Source: Sphingomonas citricola (lineage in GTDB: Bacteria; Pseudomonadota; Alphaproteobacteria; Sphingomonadales; Sphingomonadaceae). From it: a stretch of 64,000 nt of DNA. Below are positions 47,093 through 54,814 of this stretch, in pieces. Below the pieces are notes generated by a model. That model was not told the DNA's origin, searched no databases, and saw nothing but the letters and a program-made list of their open reading frames with translations. The stretch covers positions 123,584 through 187,583 of the forward strand of contig NZ_JAHXZM010000007.1 in assembly GCF_019429535.1 (NCBI RefSeq). The letters run 5' to 3'. The translations under genes were made by a program, and so were the position numbers. Each line of letters begins with the position of its first letter. Position 1 is the first letter of the stretch.

Positions 47093-47368
47093 CTACTTCG
47101 CGTAGCGGCGGATCACCGCCAGCAGTTCTTCAGCACCCTCGGCGCGTTCCTCGTCGCTCAGCCCGGGCCGCGCGACGTGCGCCTCCAGGTGTTCGGCGAT
47201 GATCTCGTCCATCAGGCCGTTCACCGCACCACGAACGGCGGCGACGAGCTGCAGCACCTTCGTGCATGACGCGTCAGCCGTCAGTTCGCGCTCCACGGCA
47301 TTCACTTTACCTGCGATGCGGCGAACGCGCGCGACGAGATCGGCATTGGTCCCGGTAAGGTGTGAAAT
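47093..47368 (-). CDS. dmeR: Nickel/cobalt-sensing repressor of the RcnR/CsoR family, apparently ATT start
   Basis: An all-helical CsoR/RcnR-family repressor controlling dmeF. From ATT at 47368 the protein has 91 residues: SHLTGTNADLVARVRRIAG, then Cys35 and His60/His64 in IIAEHLEAHV. This places His3, Cys35, His60 and His64 exactly at the four nickel/cobalt ligand positions known in RcnR. A perfect AGGAGG site lies seven bases before the ATT. The first GTG (47305) would delete helix 1 and His3 and has no ribosome site. Either ATT is used, or ATG has been lost by a point change or base-call error. Confidence 0.88.
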   Translation of the reverse strand: MSHLTGTNADLVARVRRIAGKVNAVERELTADASCTKVLQLVAAVRGAVNGLMDEIIAEHLEAHVARPGLSDEERAEGAEELLAVIRRYAK

Positions 47369-47391
47369 AGGCGTACCTCCTATGCCTATTT
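47365..47391. promoter_or_regulatory. Candidate DmeR operator over the dmeR ribosome site
   Basis: AAATAGGC and GCCTATTT (8-bp perfect arms, 11-base spacer) bracket the AGGAGG ribosome site and touch the ATT start of dmeR. CsoR/RcnR proteins bind G/C-tract inverted repeats with AT flanks in their own promoters, so autorepression is a reasonable inference. Confidence 0.5.
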
Positions 47392-47447
47392 TTGGCCAAG
47401 CGCAATCGGATGGGATTGATCGTATTGCTCCATCCCGCTAGAGGTCG

Positions 47448-47572
47448 CGTCGTTCCTTGGGGAGTAGCCACCCGCTATGCGGGGTCCTCGTCAACATAAT
47501 CGCCGGCATCTTCGGATTGCCGTCGTGGCGTGGACAGCAAGCCATCAGGCTTGCCCGGCAAGACCAACGACG
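47448..47572 (+). ncRNA. yybP-ykoY (manganese) riboswitch before mntP
   Basis: The leader has the two conserved loops of the Mn(II) aptamer: GGGGAGTAG (47459-47467) and CAACATA (47492-47498). Helix P1 is CGTCGTT (47448-47454) with AACGACG (47566-47572), and a hairpin GCAAGCC-ATCA-GGCTTGC lies between. A second CGTCGTT at 47602-47608 can pair with the same AACGACG strand, giving a mutually exclusive fold in the expression platform. The downstream gene is mntP, a classic target. Confidence 0.8.
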
Positions 47573-47635
47573 TGTCGCCTCTAAGTGGCCGGAGGTGGGC
47601 TCGTCGTTGTTTGTCAGGCCCCTGAGTGATGTTGC

Positions 47636-48211
47636 ATGACTGGTATTCTGACGCTTGGCACCCTTGGCGCCAGCCTGTCCGTTGACGCCTTCGCGGCGTC
47701 GCTTGGTAAAGGCGCGACGGAGCAGCGGAGCCGTTGGTCGGACGCGATGCGCGTCGGCATCGTCTTCGGCTTCTTCGAGGCGCTGACACCGGCGATCGGC
47801 TACCTGCTCGGCTATTTGCTGAACGACTGGATCGCCAGCTACGACCATTGGGTGGCGTTCGGGCTTTTGCTCGCGGTCGGTGCCTATATGATCCGCGAAG
47901 CCCTTCAGCAAAACGATGCGGACGAGGTATCCGAGCCTTCCAGCCCGAGCTTTTGGCGTCTGGCCGCGACCGCCATCGCCACCAGCATCGATGCCGCGGC
48001 CGTCGGGGTTTCTCTGGCGCTCATGGACGTGAACCTTTGGATCGCATGTGCGGCCATCGGCGGGATCACGACGGTGGTAGCGACAGGCGGCATGATCCTG
48101 GGCAAGCATGTCGGTCCCTATCTCGGTCGCTATGCTGGCATCCTTGGCGGGTTCGTTCTCGTTGCCATCGGCGGATCGATCCTGTTCCAGCATCTGTCCG
48201 GCGCAGCATGA
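47636..48211 (+). CDS. mntP: MntP-family manganese efflux pump
   Basis: A 191-residue, six-helix inner-membrane exporter. The two internal repeats each carry the acidic signature: SLSVDAFAASLGKGA near the N-terminus and ATSIDAAAVGVSLAL in the second half. MntP lowers cytoplasmic Mn(II). The ATG at 47636 lies about 64 bases after the riboswitch aptamer; no other promoter-proximal gene intervenes. Confidence 0.93.
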   Translation: MTGILTLGTLGASLSVDAFAASLGKGATEQRSRWSDAMRVGIVFGFFEALTPAIGYLLGYLLNDWIASYDHWVAFGLLLAVGAYMIREALQQNDADEVSEPSSPSFWRLAATAIATSIDAAAVGVSLALMDVNLWIACAAIGGITTVVATGGMILGKHVGPYLGRYAGILGGFVLVAIGGSILFQHLSGAA

Positions 48212-48293
48212 AGGAGGCGTAGGAAGTGGCAGGGACGCAAACCGCAAGCCGCATGGCCAACTGCATGCCGACTATTAGCTCAGGCAACCGCCG

Positions 48294-49214
48294 GTGACGG
48301 GCGAGGCAGCGGCGAAGCCGACCAACATTCTCAAACTGGCGGCGGGGAGCATCCTCGTCAGTCTGGTCGTTCTCGGCCTGAAATACCTCGCCTATGCCCT
48401 GACAGGCAGCGTCGCGCTCTACTCGGATGCGATCGAGAGCATCATCAACGTCGTCACGGCTGTAGCGGCATTTTTCGCGATCCGGATCAGCCTGCGACCG
48501 GCCGATGCCGATCATCCCTATGGGCACTCCAAGGCGGAATATTTCTCCGCTGTTCTGGAAGGCGTGCTGATCCTCGTCGCCTCGCTCGCGATCCTGCGGG
48601 AAGCCTATGGCGCGTTCCGCGACCCGCATCCGTTGCAAGCCCCTGCGCTGGGCCTTGCCGTGAGTGCGGGCGCTTCGGCGCTGAACGGCCTATGGAGCTG
48701 GCTGCTGATCCGCACCGGCCGGCAACGCCGATCGCCCGCACTGGTGGCGGACGGCAAGCACCTGCTCACCGATGTTTACACCTCGGGGGGCGTGATCGTT
48801 GGCGTATTGCTGGTCGCGCTGACCGGTTGGGAAATTCTCGACCCCATCCTTGCTGCGCTGGTGGCGCTCAACATTCTGTGGGCAGGCTGGCACCTCATCA
48901 CGGAAAGCGTCGGGGGACTGATGGATACCGCATTACCACCCGAGGACCTCGCGGCCGTCGAGGCGACGATCAACGCGCACATGGCCGGGGCGCTGGAGGC
49001 GCATGATCTTCGCTCGCGGCATGCCGGCCGTATGACCTTCATCGACTTCCACTTGATTGTGCCCGGATCGATGACCGTCGATGCGTCGCATGCCATCTGC
49101 GACAGGATCGAGGCGGCACTGAAGGTCGAGCACCCGGACAGTGTCATCTCGATTCACGTCGAGCCGGAAGCCAAGCGGAAGCACGGCGCGATGACGATCG
49201 GCTCGACTGCTTGA
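48294..49214 (+). CDS. Cation diffusion facilitator family transporter (second CDF)
   Basis: A 306-residue CDF exporter, distinct from DmeF and without a His-rich loop. TM2 is LYSDAIESIINVV, where the position of the second acidic ligand of FieF is Ser; TM3 loop has DHPYGHSKAEYFSA, TM5 HLLTDVYTSGG (HxxxD), and the cytoplasmic domain MTFIDFHLIVPGSMTV and ISIHVEPE. The metal cannot be told; Zn, Fe or Mn are possible. It starts with GTG, 82 bases after mntP, and may be co-transcribed with it. Confidence 0.85.
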   Translation: MTGEAAAKPTNILKLAAGSILVSLVVLGLKYLAYALTGSVALYSDAIESIINVVTAVAAFFAIRISLRPADADHPYGHSKAEYFSAVLEGVLILVASLAILREAYGAFRDPHPLQAPALGLAVSAGASALNGLWSWLLIRTGRQRRSPALVADGKHLLTDVYTSGGVIVGVLLVALTGWEILDPILAALVALNILWAGWHLITESVGGLMDTALPPEDLAAVEATINAHMAGALEAHDLRSRHAGRMTFIDFHLIVPGSMTVDASHAICDRIEAALKVEHPDSVISIHVEPEAKRKHGAMTIGSTA

Positions 49215-49270
49215 GAACTGGTGTTCGCGAGCTACGACCTTCGAGCACTGCCATTGCCTCCGAAAACCCA

Positions 49271-49298
49271 AGCGTCAGAATGGTCCGGTCCTGACACC
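49271..49298. repeat. Degenerate third copy of the palindrome
   Basis: The right half GTCCGGTCCTGACACC (49283-49298) matches 13 of 16 bases of the corresponding part of the palindrome at 54767-54794; the left half is more decayed. Like the other two, it lies in a spacer between converging genes (CDF and ABC ATPase). Confidence 0.5.
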
Positions 49299-49320
49299 TA
49301 TGTAATCAGGTGAGTATGGT

Positions 49321-50622
49321 TCAGGCCGGGTCATCGAGGCTGAACCTGTCATCGTCATCGTCATAGGCGAACAGCTCCGCGTAGCGGCCCCATTCCGTTA
49401 CCGCCTTCAGCGTCACGTCGGCAAAGTCAGGCGACATGTGATCCTCCAGCTCGTCGCGGAAACGACGTGCCGGTGCCTGGTGTGTCGGCCGTTCGTCCAG
49501 CACCGTGCGGATATGGCGGGCAAGCCGCACATGCGTCTCCAGCGTGCGCCGGAAATTGGCCTTCCGCTGATCCGTGTCCTCTTGCGCGAATGCGTGACCG
49601 CGCTTGGTCAGCACCGCATCCCCGTCCACCACGTCGATGAACTGCAGGAGCTGGAGGCTTTCCACAATCGGAAACAGGTCATCGATTTCGAGTTGAAGTG
49701 TGTCCGCGAGGGCTGAGAGCGGCGCGCGGCCCGAGAACGGGGCGGCCTCGACCTCCTCGATCAGGCCGGCGAGCGTGTTGACCGACACGTCGGGTAGCGG
49801 ACGATCGATACTGTGTTCGATCGACGGCGTAGCGGATGCGGGCGACGGTACGGGGCGCTGCGTCATCCGGGCATAAATCTGCTCGACCAAGTCACGGAAC
49901 ACCGGATCGAGCCGATCGCGCGGTTGCGGAAGATCGACCCGGAACTCCGTGGCGATCCGCCCGGGGTTGGATGAGAGAACAAGGATGCGGTCGCACATCA
50001 GAACCGCCTCCTCGATATTGTGGGTGACGATCAGGATCGACGAGATGCCCAGCTTGTCCTCGTCCCACAGGTCGAGAAGATCGGTTCGCAGCGTCTCAGC
50101 GGTCAGAACATCAAGCGCAGAGAAGGGTTCGTCCATCAGCAACAGCGACGGTTCAACCACTAACGCGCGCGCCAAACCAACGCGCTGGCGCATGCCGCCC
50201 GATAGCTCCTTGGGGAAGGCATTCTCGAACCCATCGAGGCCGATCAGGTCGATCGCGGCCAATGCACGTCGGCGTCGTTCGTCCGCAGGCACCCGCTGCG
50301 CTTCAAGGCCCAGCTCGACATTCTGCTGGACGGTCAGCCACGGCATCAGCGCGAACGACTGGAACACCATTGCGACCGAGCGGGGATCACCGGCGTCATC
50401 GGGCGCGAAGGTCAGCTCGCCCGCGGTCGGGCTGACCAGACCGGCGATCGAGCGCAGCAGGGTGGATTTGCCCGAGCCCGACCGCCCGAGCAGGCCGACG
50501 ACCTCGCCCTCGTTCACGTTCAGCTCGACATTATCGAGAATCAGCGTGCCGCCTTCGACGCCGCCATAGCTGTGGCTCAGGCGCTCGATGGTGACGACGG
50601 GCTTGGGGCGGGCGATGGTCAT
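49321..50622 (-). CDS. Nitrate/sulfonate-type ABC transporter ATPase with AAA-associated C-terminal domain
   Basis: A 433-residue ATPase. Residues about 10-255 are the ABC domain: Walker A GRSGSGKST, Q-loop FQSFALMPWL, signature LSGGMRQRVG, Walker B LLLMDEPFSALD and switch His in VTHNIEEA. A C-terminal extension of about 120 residues (TLAGLIEEVEAAPFSGRAPL ... FAEWGRYAELFAYDDD-like) is the AAA-associated domain, thought to regulate. It follows the permease by 14 bases. The frame is open well upstream, but MTIARPKP at 50622 starts the domain. Confidence 0.88.
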   Translation of the reverse strand: MTIARPKPVVTIERLSHSYGGVEGGTLILDNVELNVNEGEVVGLLGRSGSGKSTLLRSIAGLVSPTAGELTFAPDDAGDPRSVAMVFQSFALMPWLTVQQNVELGLEAQRVPADERRRRALAAIDLIGLDGFENAFPKELSGGMRQRVGLARALVVEPSLLLMDEPFSALDVLTAETLRTDLLDLWDEDKLGISSILIVTHNIEEAVLMCDRILVLSSNPGRIATEFRVDLPQPRDRLDPVFRDLVEQIYARMTQRPVPSPASATPSIEHSIDRPLPDVSVNTLAGLIEEVEAAPFSGRAPLSALADTLQLEIDDLFPIVESLQLLQFIDVVDGDAVLTKRGHAFAQEDTDQRKANFRRTLETHVRLARHIRTVLDERPTHQAPARRFRDELEDHMSPDFADVTLKAVTEWGRYAELFAYDDDDDRFSLDDPA

Positions 50623-50636
50623 GGCCTTGGGGTTCC

Positions 50637-52400
50637 TTAGGACAGGCGCAGGCGGCGTTCGGAAATGCGGTAGAGCGGGCGGAAGAGCAGGCGATTGATT
50701 GCGATCACGAACACCGACATGACCATGATGCCGAGCAGCACACGCGCGTTGTCGCCGGCCGCGGTCGCGTCCGCGATATAGCTGCCAAGCCCCGTCGCAC
50801 GCAGGTGGGTCGATCCCCAGGACACGGCCTCGGCGACGATGCTCGCGTTCCACGAACCGCCGGACGCGGTTAGCGCTCCGGTGACGTAATAGGGGAAGAT
50901 ACCGGGCAGGATCAGGCGTCGCCACCATTGCCAGCCTCGCACCCCAAACATCCGGTTCGCTTCGATCAGATCGTTGGGGATCGCGCTTGCGCCGGCGATG
51001 ACGTTGAAGAGGATGTACCATTGCGTGCCCAGCACCATCAGCGGCGACAGCCAGACATCGGCATCGAGGTGGAAGCGGACGATGACGACCACCGCGATCG
51101 GGAACAGGACGTTGGCCGGGAAGGCGGCGAGGAACTGCGCGATTGGCTGGATGCGCGCTGCCCAGCGCGGCCGCAGGCCGATCCAGACACCGATCGGCAC
51201 CCAGATCAGGCTGGCGACGGCGATCAGCACGACGACGCGCAGCAAGGTCAGTAGGCCGTAACCCAGCGCTCGTACGGCATCGCCTGGTGTCAGCGTCTGG
51301 CCAAGGAAGCGAACGGCATAGAGGCTCGCCGCAATCGCGGCAGCGATGACCAGCACCGTCCACAAGCGCAGGCCGGGCGACGGCGCGTCCTTGCGCGGGG
51401 CGAACCGGCGACGCTGCTTTATCGGTCGGGGCGCGGCCTCCGCCACGAAGATCAGTGCCGCTCCGACCCTTAGCGGCGCCGTCAGCGACGGCAGCAACCG
51501 AGCGCGCCGGAAGAGGTCGTAAACCCAGGACAGCGGCGGATGGGCGCTGGCGGTCTGTTCGACGCGGAAGCGGTCCGCCCAGGCGATGATGGGCCGGAAC
51601 ACAAGTTGGTCGTAAGCCAAGATGACGATCGCCATCGCAGCGACCGTCTGCATTACCGCCGTCAGGTCCTGTCGCTCGATCGCGAGCGCGAGCCACGACC
51701 CGATGCCGGGCAGCATGATCTGGGTATGGCCGACACTGATCGCTTCCGACGCGACGACGAAGAACCAGCCGCCCGACATCGACATCATCGCGTTCCACAC
51801 GAGGCCCGGCGTCGAAAACGGAAGCTCGACGCGCAGCAGCCGGCGCAACGGCGACAGGCCGAACCCGCTGGCGACCTCGTTCAGGTCTGCGGGCACCTGT
51901 CGCAGCGATTGGTACAGGCTGAAGGCCATGTTCCAGGCCTGGCTCGTAAAGATCGCGAAGATCGCGGCGCATTCAACGCCCACGCGGCTGCCGGGAAACA
52001 GGCCCATGAACGCGGTGACGGTGAAGGTCATGAAGCCGAGCACCGGCACTGACTGGAGGATGTCTAGCGCCGGGATGATGACCAGTTCGGCGCGCCGGCT
52101 CTTGGCCGCCGCGGTCGCGGCCAGCACCGTGAAGACGAAGGATGCCGCCAGCGCGGCGAACAGGCGTAGCGTCGTCAGCAGCGCATATTGGGGCAGATTG
52201 CGCCAATCGAGCGTCACCGCCTCCACGCGAAGCCGTGACAGCGGCTCGATCGCGTCATGCACACCGCTGGCAACGCCGACACCGGCGGCAAGCAGGATCG
52301 CGAACAGCGCCAGATCTGGCCAGCCGATGCCGCCGCGGAGGCGACGGGGCGAGAAGCCGAGGAATCCGGTGCGCTGAACGTCAGGCGCTTGAGGCGTCAC
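50637..52400 (-). CDS. Fused double permease of a nitrate/sulfonate-type ABC transporter
   Basis: A 587-residue protein with two binding-protein-dependent permease domains in tandem, about 100-290 and 390-575. EAA-type loops are VASGFGLSPLRRLLRVELPF and ANRMFGVRGWQWWRRLILPG. Both halves of a dimeric channel are thus in one chain. GTG at 52400 follows AAAGGATG and is preferred to an upstream ATG-like start at 52451. No periplasmic binding protein gene is nearby, which is unusual for an importer of this class. It sits between a small orf and the ATPase gene. Confidence 0.88.
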   Translation of the reverse strand: MTPQAPDVQRTGFLGFSPRRLRGGIGWPDLALFAILLAAGVGVASGVHDAIEPLSRLRVEAVTLDWRNLPQYALLTTLRLFAALAASFVFTVLAATAAAKSRRAELVIIPALDILQSVPVLGFMTFTVTAFMGLFPGSRVGVECAAIFAIFTSQAWNMAFSLYQSLRQVPADLNEVASGFGLSPLRRLLRVELPFSTPGLVWNAMMSMSGGWFFVVASEAISVGHTQIMLPGIGSWLALAIERQDLTAVMQTVAAMAIVILAYDQLVFRPIIAWADRFRVEQTASAHPPLSWVYDLFRRARLLPSLTAPLRVGAALIFVAEAAPRPIKQRRRFAPRKDAPSPGLRLWTVLVIAAAIAASLYAVRFLGQTLTPGDAVRALGYGLLTLLRVVVLIAVASLIWVPIGVWIGLRPRWAARIQPIAQFLAAFPANVLFPIAVVVIVRFHLDADVWLSPLMVLGTQWYILFNVIAGASAIPNDLIEANRMFGVRGWQWWRRLILPGIFPYYVTGALTASGGSWNASIVAEAVSWGSTHLRATGLGSYIADATAAGDNARVLLGIMVMSVFVIAINRLLFRPLYRISERRLRLS

Positions 52401-52404
52401 ATCG

Positions 52405-52620
52405 TCATCCTTTTCTCGTAATCCGATGCCGCCATGAGGCGACGCCGGCACGCGAGAAGCGTGCGGTCAGGATCATGCCGAAACTCAGCAGCGGCGGTGC
52501 GCGGATGCGAGTACGGACAAGCAGACGGATGCCGTGGAGTGACCCGTCTACCAGGGTGAACCAGACACGGGGCGGCACCATCAGCTCCCACCGCGCCGGG
52601 GTGTGGCGGTGCCGGGACAT
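52405..52620 (-). CDS. Candidate small basic protein between porin and permease
   Basis: A 71-codon frame fills the gap exactly: its ATG is 13 bases after the porin stop and its TGA five bases before the permease GTG. The product is basic with a hydrophobic middle (VPPRVWFTLVDGSLHGIRLL, then LLSFGMILTARFSRAG). Packing in the operon supports it; lack of a clear ribosome site and of a recognised family speaks against. Confidence 0.4.
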   Translation of the reverse strand: MSRHRHTPARWELMVPPRVWFTLVDGSLHGIRLLVRTRIRAPPLLSFGMILTARFSRAGVASWRHRITRKG

Positions 52621-52633
52621 CGGCCGGGCACCG

Positions 52634-54016
52634 TCAAAAGGCTCCGTGCGAGCGAAACGCGAACACGTTGGCCGGGCCGCGGTCGCGATTGTAACCGGGG
52701 TTTGCGACGAACTGATAGTCGAGCGAGAACTCGACACCCTTTACCGCGACTATTTTGTAATAGGCTTCGCCGATATATTCCGAGCCGGGGTGCGGAAGCC
52801 GCCCATCGCCGACCAGAACCCCCAGGCCGCCCGCGTCGAGATAGCGCTGATGCTCGCGACTGATGCCGTTGACGATGAACACTGCGCCGACCGTATCGCC
52901 GACACGTCCCCACCCGGCGCCTTTGAGCGCCAGGCCGAGCTGCGCCGTGCAATCGATATCGGTGAAATCATAGGGCTCGACCTGGCCATCGGCGATGCCG
53001 GTGCGAGCGAAGATGCCCAGCGCGTCGGTGACGGCCTGCTCCGCGTTGACGCTGATACCGGCGCGCGTGCGCCGACGACGCACCAGCGCCGTATCGGCAT
53101 CGTCGCCGCTGAGCCTTGCCAGCGCCAGCGCTTCGTCAAAGCGCCCGAACCGTCCGCGATTGCGGAACACCGTTACACGCACGGCTCCCGGCCGACCGGC
53201 AAGCATATGACGATGCTCGATCTCGGCATCGAACTGGTATTGCTGAAACCCTGTCTCTAGGGTTTCGCCGTTGGGCACCTTCGACAGGTTGAAGGCGCCC
53301 AAGCGCAGCGTCCATGCGCGTCGATACCATTCGGCCGCGACGCCGGTAGTGTAGCCCCAAGCATCCGCGGCATAATCGAAGCTGCCGGCATCGACCGCCG
53401 ACCAGTTGAGGAAATCGCCGCGCGGATCGTGCGCGTAGCTGTTGGTGTCGAACACATCGCCGACGCCGAACTTGCCCGCGGTCAGCACGAGGCGATCGGT
53501 CATGCGCGATCCGCCAAGCTGATTGGCGACGCCCGCTACCGCCTCGCGCTCCCCACCCAATCCGATCGTCTGGCGGAAGAACAGCCGCTGAAGCCGGAAA
53601 TAGGGATTGCTCCGGCCGACCTTGTACGCTTCCGCGCTCGGGAAGCCTGCGACGCCCAGCGTGTTCGATAGACCGAAACCCTGATCGATCTCGGGGTTCA
53701 CCCATAGCTCGCCACCCGCCCACGGGCGCACGCCGGCGTAAAGCGTCACGTCCACCGTCTCCTTGGTCTGCCGCGGCGTCAGGCTGTTGGTGCCGCTGTA
53801 CGGAGAGGCGAAGCCAGGCGTGCCCTGGAGGACGAATGTCGCCTGACCGTGGATCGCAATGCGTTCATCCGCGGGCATCGCATCTGACGGGACAGTTGCG
53901 GCGGGCGCGGTGACGGCGGGTGCGCGCTCCTGAATGTCCTGAGCCATCGCAGGCGCGTGAAGAGTGACGCTGGCAAGCGCGCAGGCGCTCGCCCGCAGCG
54001 AGGGTGTCCGGATCAT
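52634..54016 (-). CDS. OprB-type carbohydrate-selective outer-membrane porin
   Basis: A 460-residue outer-membrane protein with a signal peptide (cleavage near AMAQD, residue 25), IHGQATFVLQGTPGFASPYSG at the mature N-terminus, LAFGKFGVGDVFDTNSYAHD-like and GEAYYKIVAVKGVEFSLDYQ segments and a terminal Phe (HGAF). These are OprB family features, 16-strand porins for sugars or other small solutes. Its placement ahead of ABC genes suggests it feeds the same substrate to the periplasm. It is divergent from the RcnR-like sensor gene. Confidence 0.85.
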   Translation of the reverse strand: MIRTPSLRASACALASVTLHAPAMAQDIQERAPAVTAPAATVPSDAMPADERIAIHGQATFVLQGTPGFASPYSGTNSLTPRQTKETVDVTLYAGVRPWAGGELWVNPEIDQGFGLSNTLGVAGFPSAEAYKVGRSNPYFRLQRLFFRQTIGLGGEREAVAGVANQLGGSRMTDRLVLTAGKFGVGDVFDTNSYAHDPRGDFLNWSAVDAGSFDYAADAWGYTTGVAAEWYRRAWTLRLGAFNLSKVPNGETLETGFQQYQFDAEIEHRHMLAGRPGAVRVTVFRNRGRFGRFDEALALARLSGDDADTALVRRRRTRAGISVNAEQAVTDALGIFARTGIADGQVEPYDFTDIDCTAQLGLALKGAGWGRVGDTVGAVFIVNGISREHQRYLDAGGLGVLVGDGRLPHPGSEYIGEAYYKIVAVKGVEFSLDYQFVANPGYNRDRGPANVFAFRSHGAF

Positions 54017-54074
54017 GAGATTATCCTGCTGCTATTCGGTTACGGCGCAGAGAAGGGGCGCCGGGTGATCGGGA

Positions 54075-54194
54075 TCAGACCACCCGCCTTCGCGGAATGC
54101 CGGACGTATAGAGAGCAAGGCGAATGCGTCGGCTCAGATGCTCGACGCGGATGGTATCGGCGTGTCGTTCGACACGCAGCACAAGCAGGGTCAT
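54075..54194 (-). CDS. Candidate 39-residue leader or small protein
   Basis: ATG at 54194 follows a perfect AGGAGG by five bases. The product is MTLLVLRVERHADTIRVEHL followed by 19 more residues, rich in Arg, ending 58 bases before the porin start. It could be a regulatory leader peptide of the porin-ABC operon or a small protein. The ribosome site is the main evidence; no family is recognised. Confidence 0.4.
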   Translation of the reverse strand: MTLLVLRVERHADTIRVEHLSRRIRLALYTSGIPRRRVV

Positions 54195-54436
54195 GGCGAC
54201 CTCCTGGTATTCCGGGTGAAAATCCGGTCCGGGAGATCGGCGACACCGCAATCAGGCGATGGGCGCGAACTCCCCGACCGTTTCATGTCCCGCGGTGCGG
54301 ATCAGCGGAGCAAAGCTCCTACTGTCACCCTCGCTGGACACGGCGGTAGATCGGGCGTTCATCTTGGTCCTTCGTCTGGCGCGCAGGCGCGCACCGTGGT
54401 TTCGAGTCGCGAACCTTCGCGACCGATGGACGCCAC

Positions 54437-54453
54437 ATACCTATCCGGGGTAT
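54437..54453. promoter_or_regulatory. Candidate operator of the RcnR-like sensor
   Basis: ATACC, a 7-base spacer and GGTAT flank a CCGGGG tract 30 bases before the sensor's ATG, followed by a second CCCC tract. CsoR/RcnR-family operators are C/G tracts with AT-rich inverted flanks, so this is a likely binding site, placed to affect both the sensor and the divergent porin operon. Confidence 0.5.
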
Positions 54454-54482
54454 AGGATCAACCCCGAATAACCGGAGCAGGC

Positions 54483-54761
54483 ATGAGCCACGTCGAGAAA
54501 GAGAAGAAGAAGCTGCTCAACCGCCTCAAACGCATGCGCGGGCAGCTTGAGGCGATCGAGCGCGCGGTCGAGGAGGACCGCGAGTGCGCGCGCGTGCTGC
54601 AACAGGCGACGGCGTGCCGGGGCGCACTGGACGGGTTCATTGCCGAGGTCATCGAGGACCACATCCGCGAGCATCTGATCGATCCGTCGTCATCTGCTGA
54701 CAGCCCGCAACGTGCCGCAGCAGAGGAATTGGTCGAGATCGTCCATGCGTATCTTACGTGA
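54483..54761 (+). CDS. RcnR-like metal-sensing repressor (CsoR/RcnR family)
   Basis: A 92-residue all-helical protein: SHVEKEKKKLLNRLKRMRGQ, then RECARVLQQATACRGALDGF and EVIEDHIREHL. His3, Cys35, His60 and His64 are at the four RcnR nickel/cobalt ligand positions; FrmR-type formaldehyde sensors have Glu in place of His64. It is therefore probably a Ni/Co (or related) sensor. An extra Cys45 is present. It is divergent from the porin-ABC operon, with an operator-like repeat between. Confidence 0.87.
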   Translation: MSHVEKEKKKLLNRLKRMRGQLEAIERAVEEDRECARVLQQATACRGALDGFIAEVIEDHIREHLIDPSSSADSPQRAAAEELVEIVHAYLT

Positions 54762-54766
54762 CCGAT

Positions 54767-54794
54767 GGTGTCACAACCGTCCGGTTGTGACACC
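54767..54794. repeat. 28-bp palindrome, copy 2
   Basis: Same 13-bp arms as at 45497-45524 (GGTGTCACAACCG/CGGTTGTGACACC) with TC in the centre. It starts six bases after the sensor's stop codon, in the spacer converging with the response-regulator gene. Confidence 0.8.
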
Positions 54795-54814
54795 GACGCG
54801 CGAGCCACGGTTTT

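Larger units (their letters stand above)
54017..54482. other. Divergent spacer between porin operon and RcnR-like gene
   Basis: 466 bases holding a candidate 39-codon frame (54075-54194, minus strand) and an operator-like ATACC/GGTAT repeat next to the sensor gene. A CCGG-rich stem with GTGAAAATCC near 54216 superficially recalls a cobalamin element but lacks the other conserved boxes. Promoters of both directions must lie here. Confidence 0.5.

Noticed and set aside
49321..51972. An 883-codon frame that would fuse the ABC ATPase to an upstream extension
   Set aside because: The N-terminal 450 residues are the off-frame reading of the permease gene; the ATPase starts at 50622.
54190..54300. 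Cobalamin-like element (GTGAAAATCC with CCGG stem) in the porin/sensor spacer
   Set aside because: Other conserved parts of the B12 box are missing, and orientation does not fit either gene.
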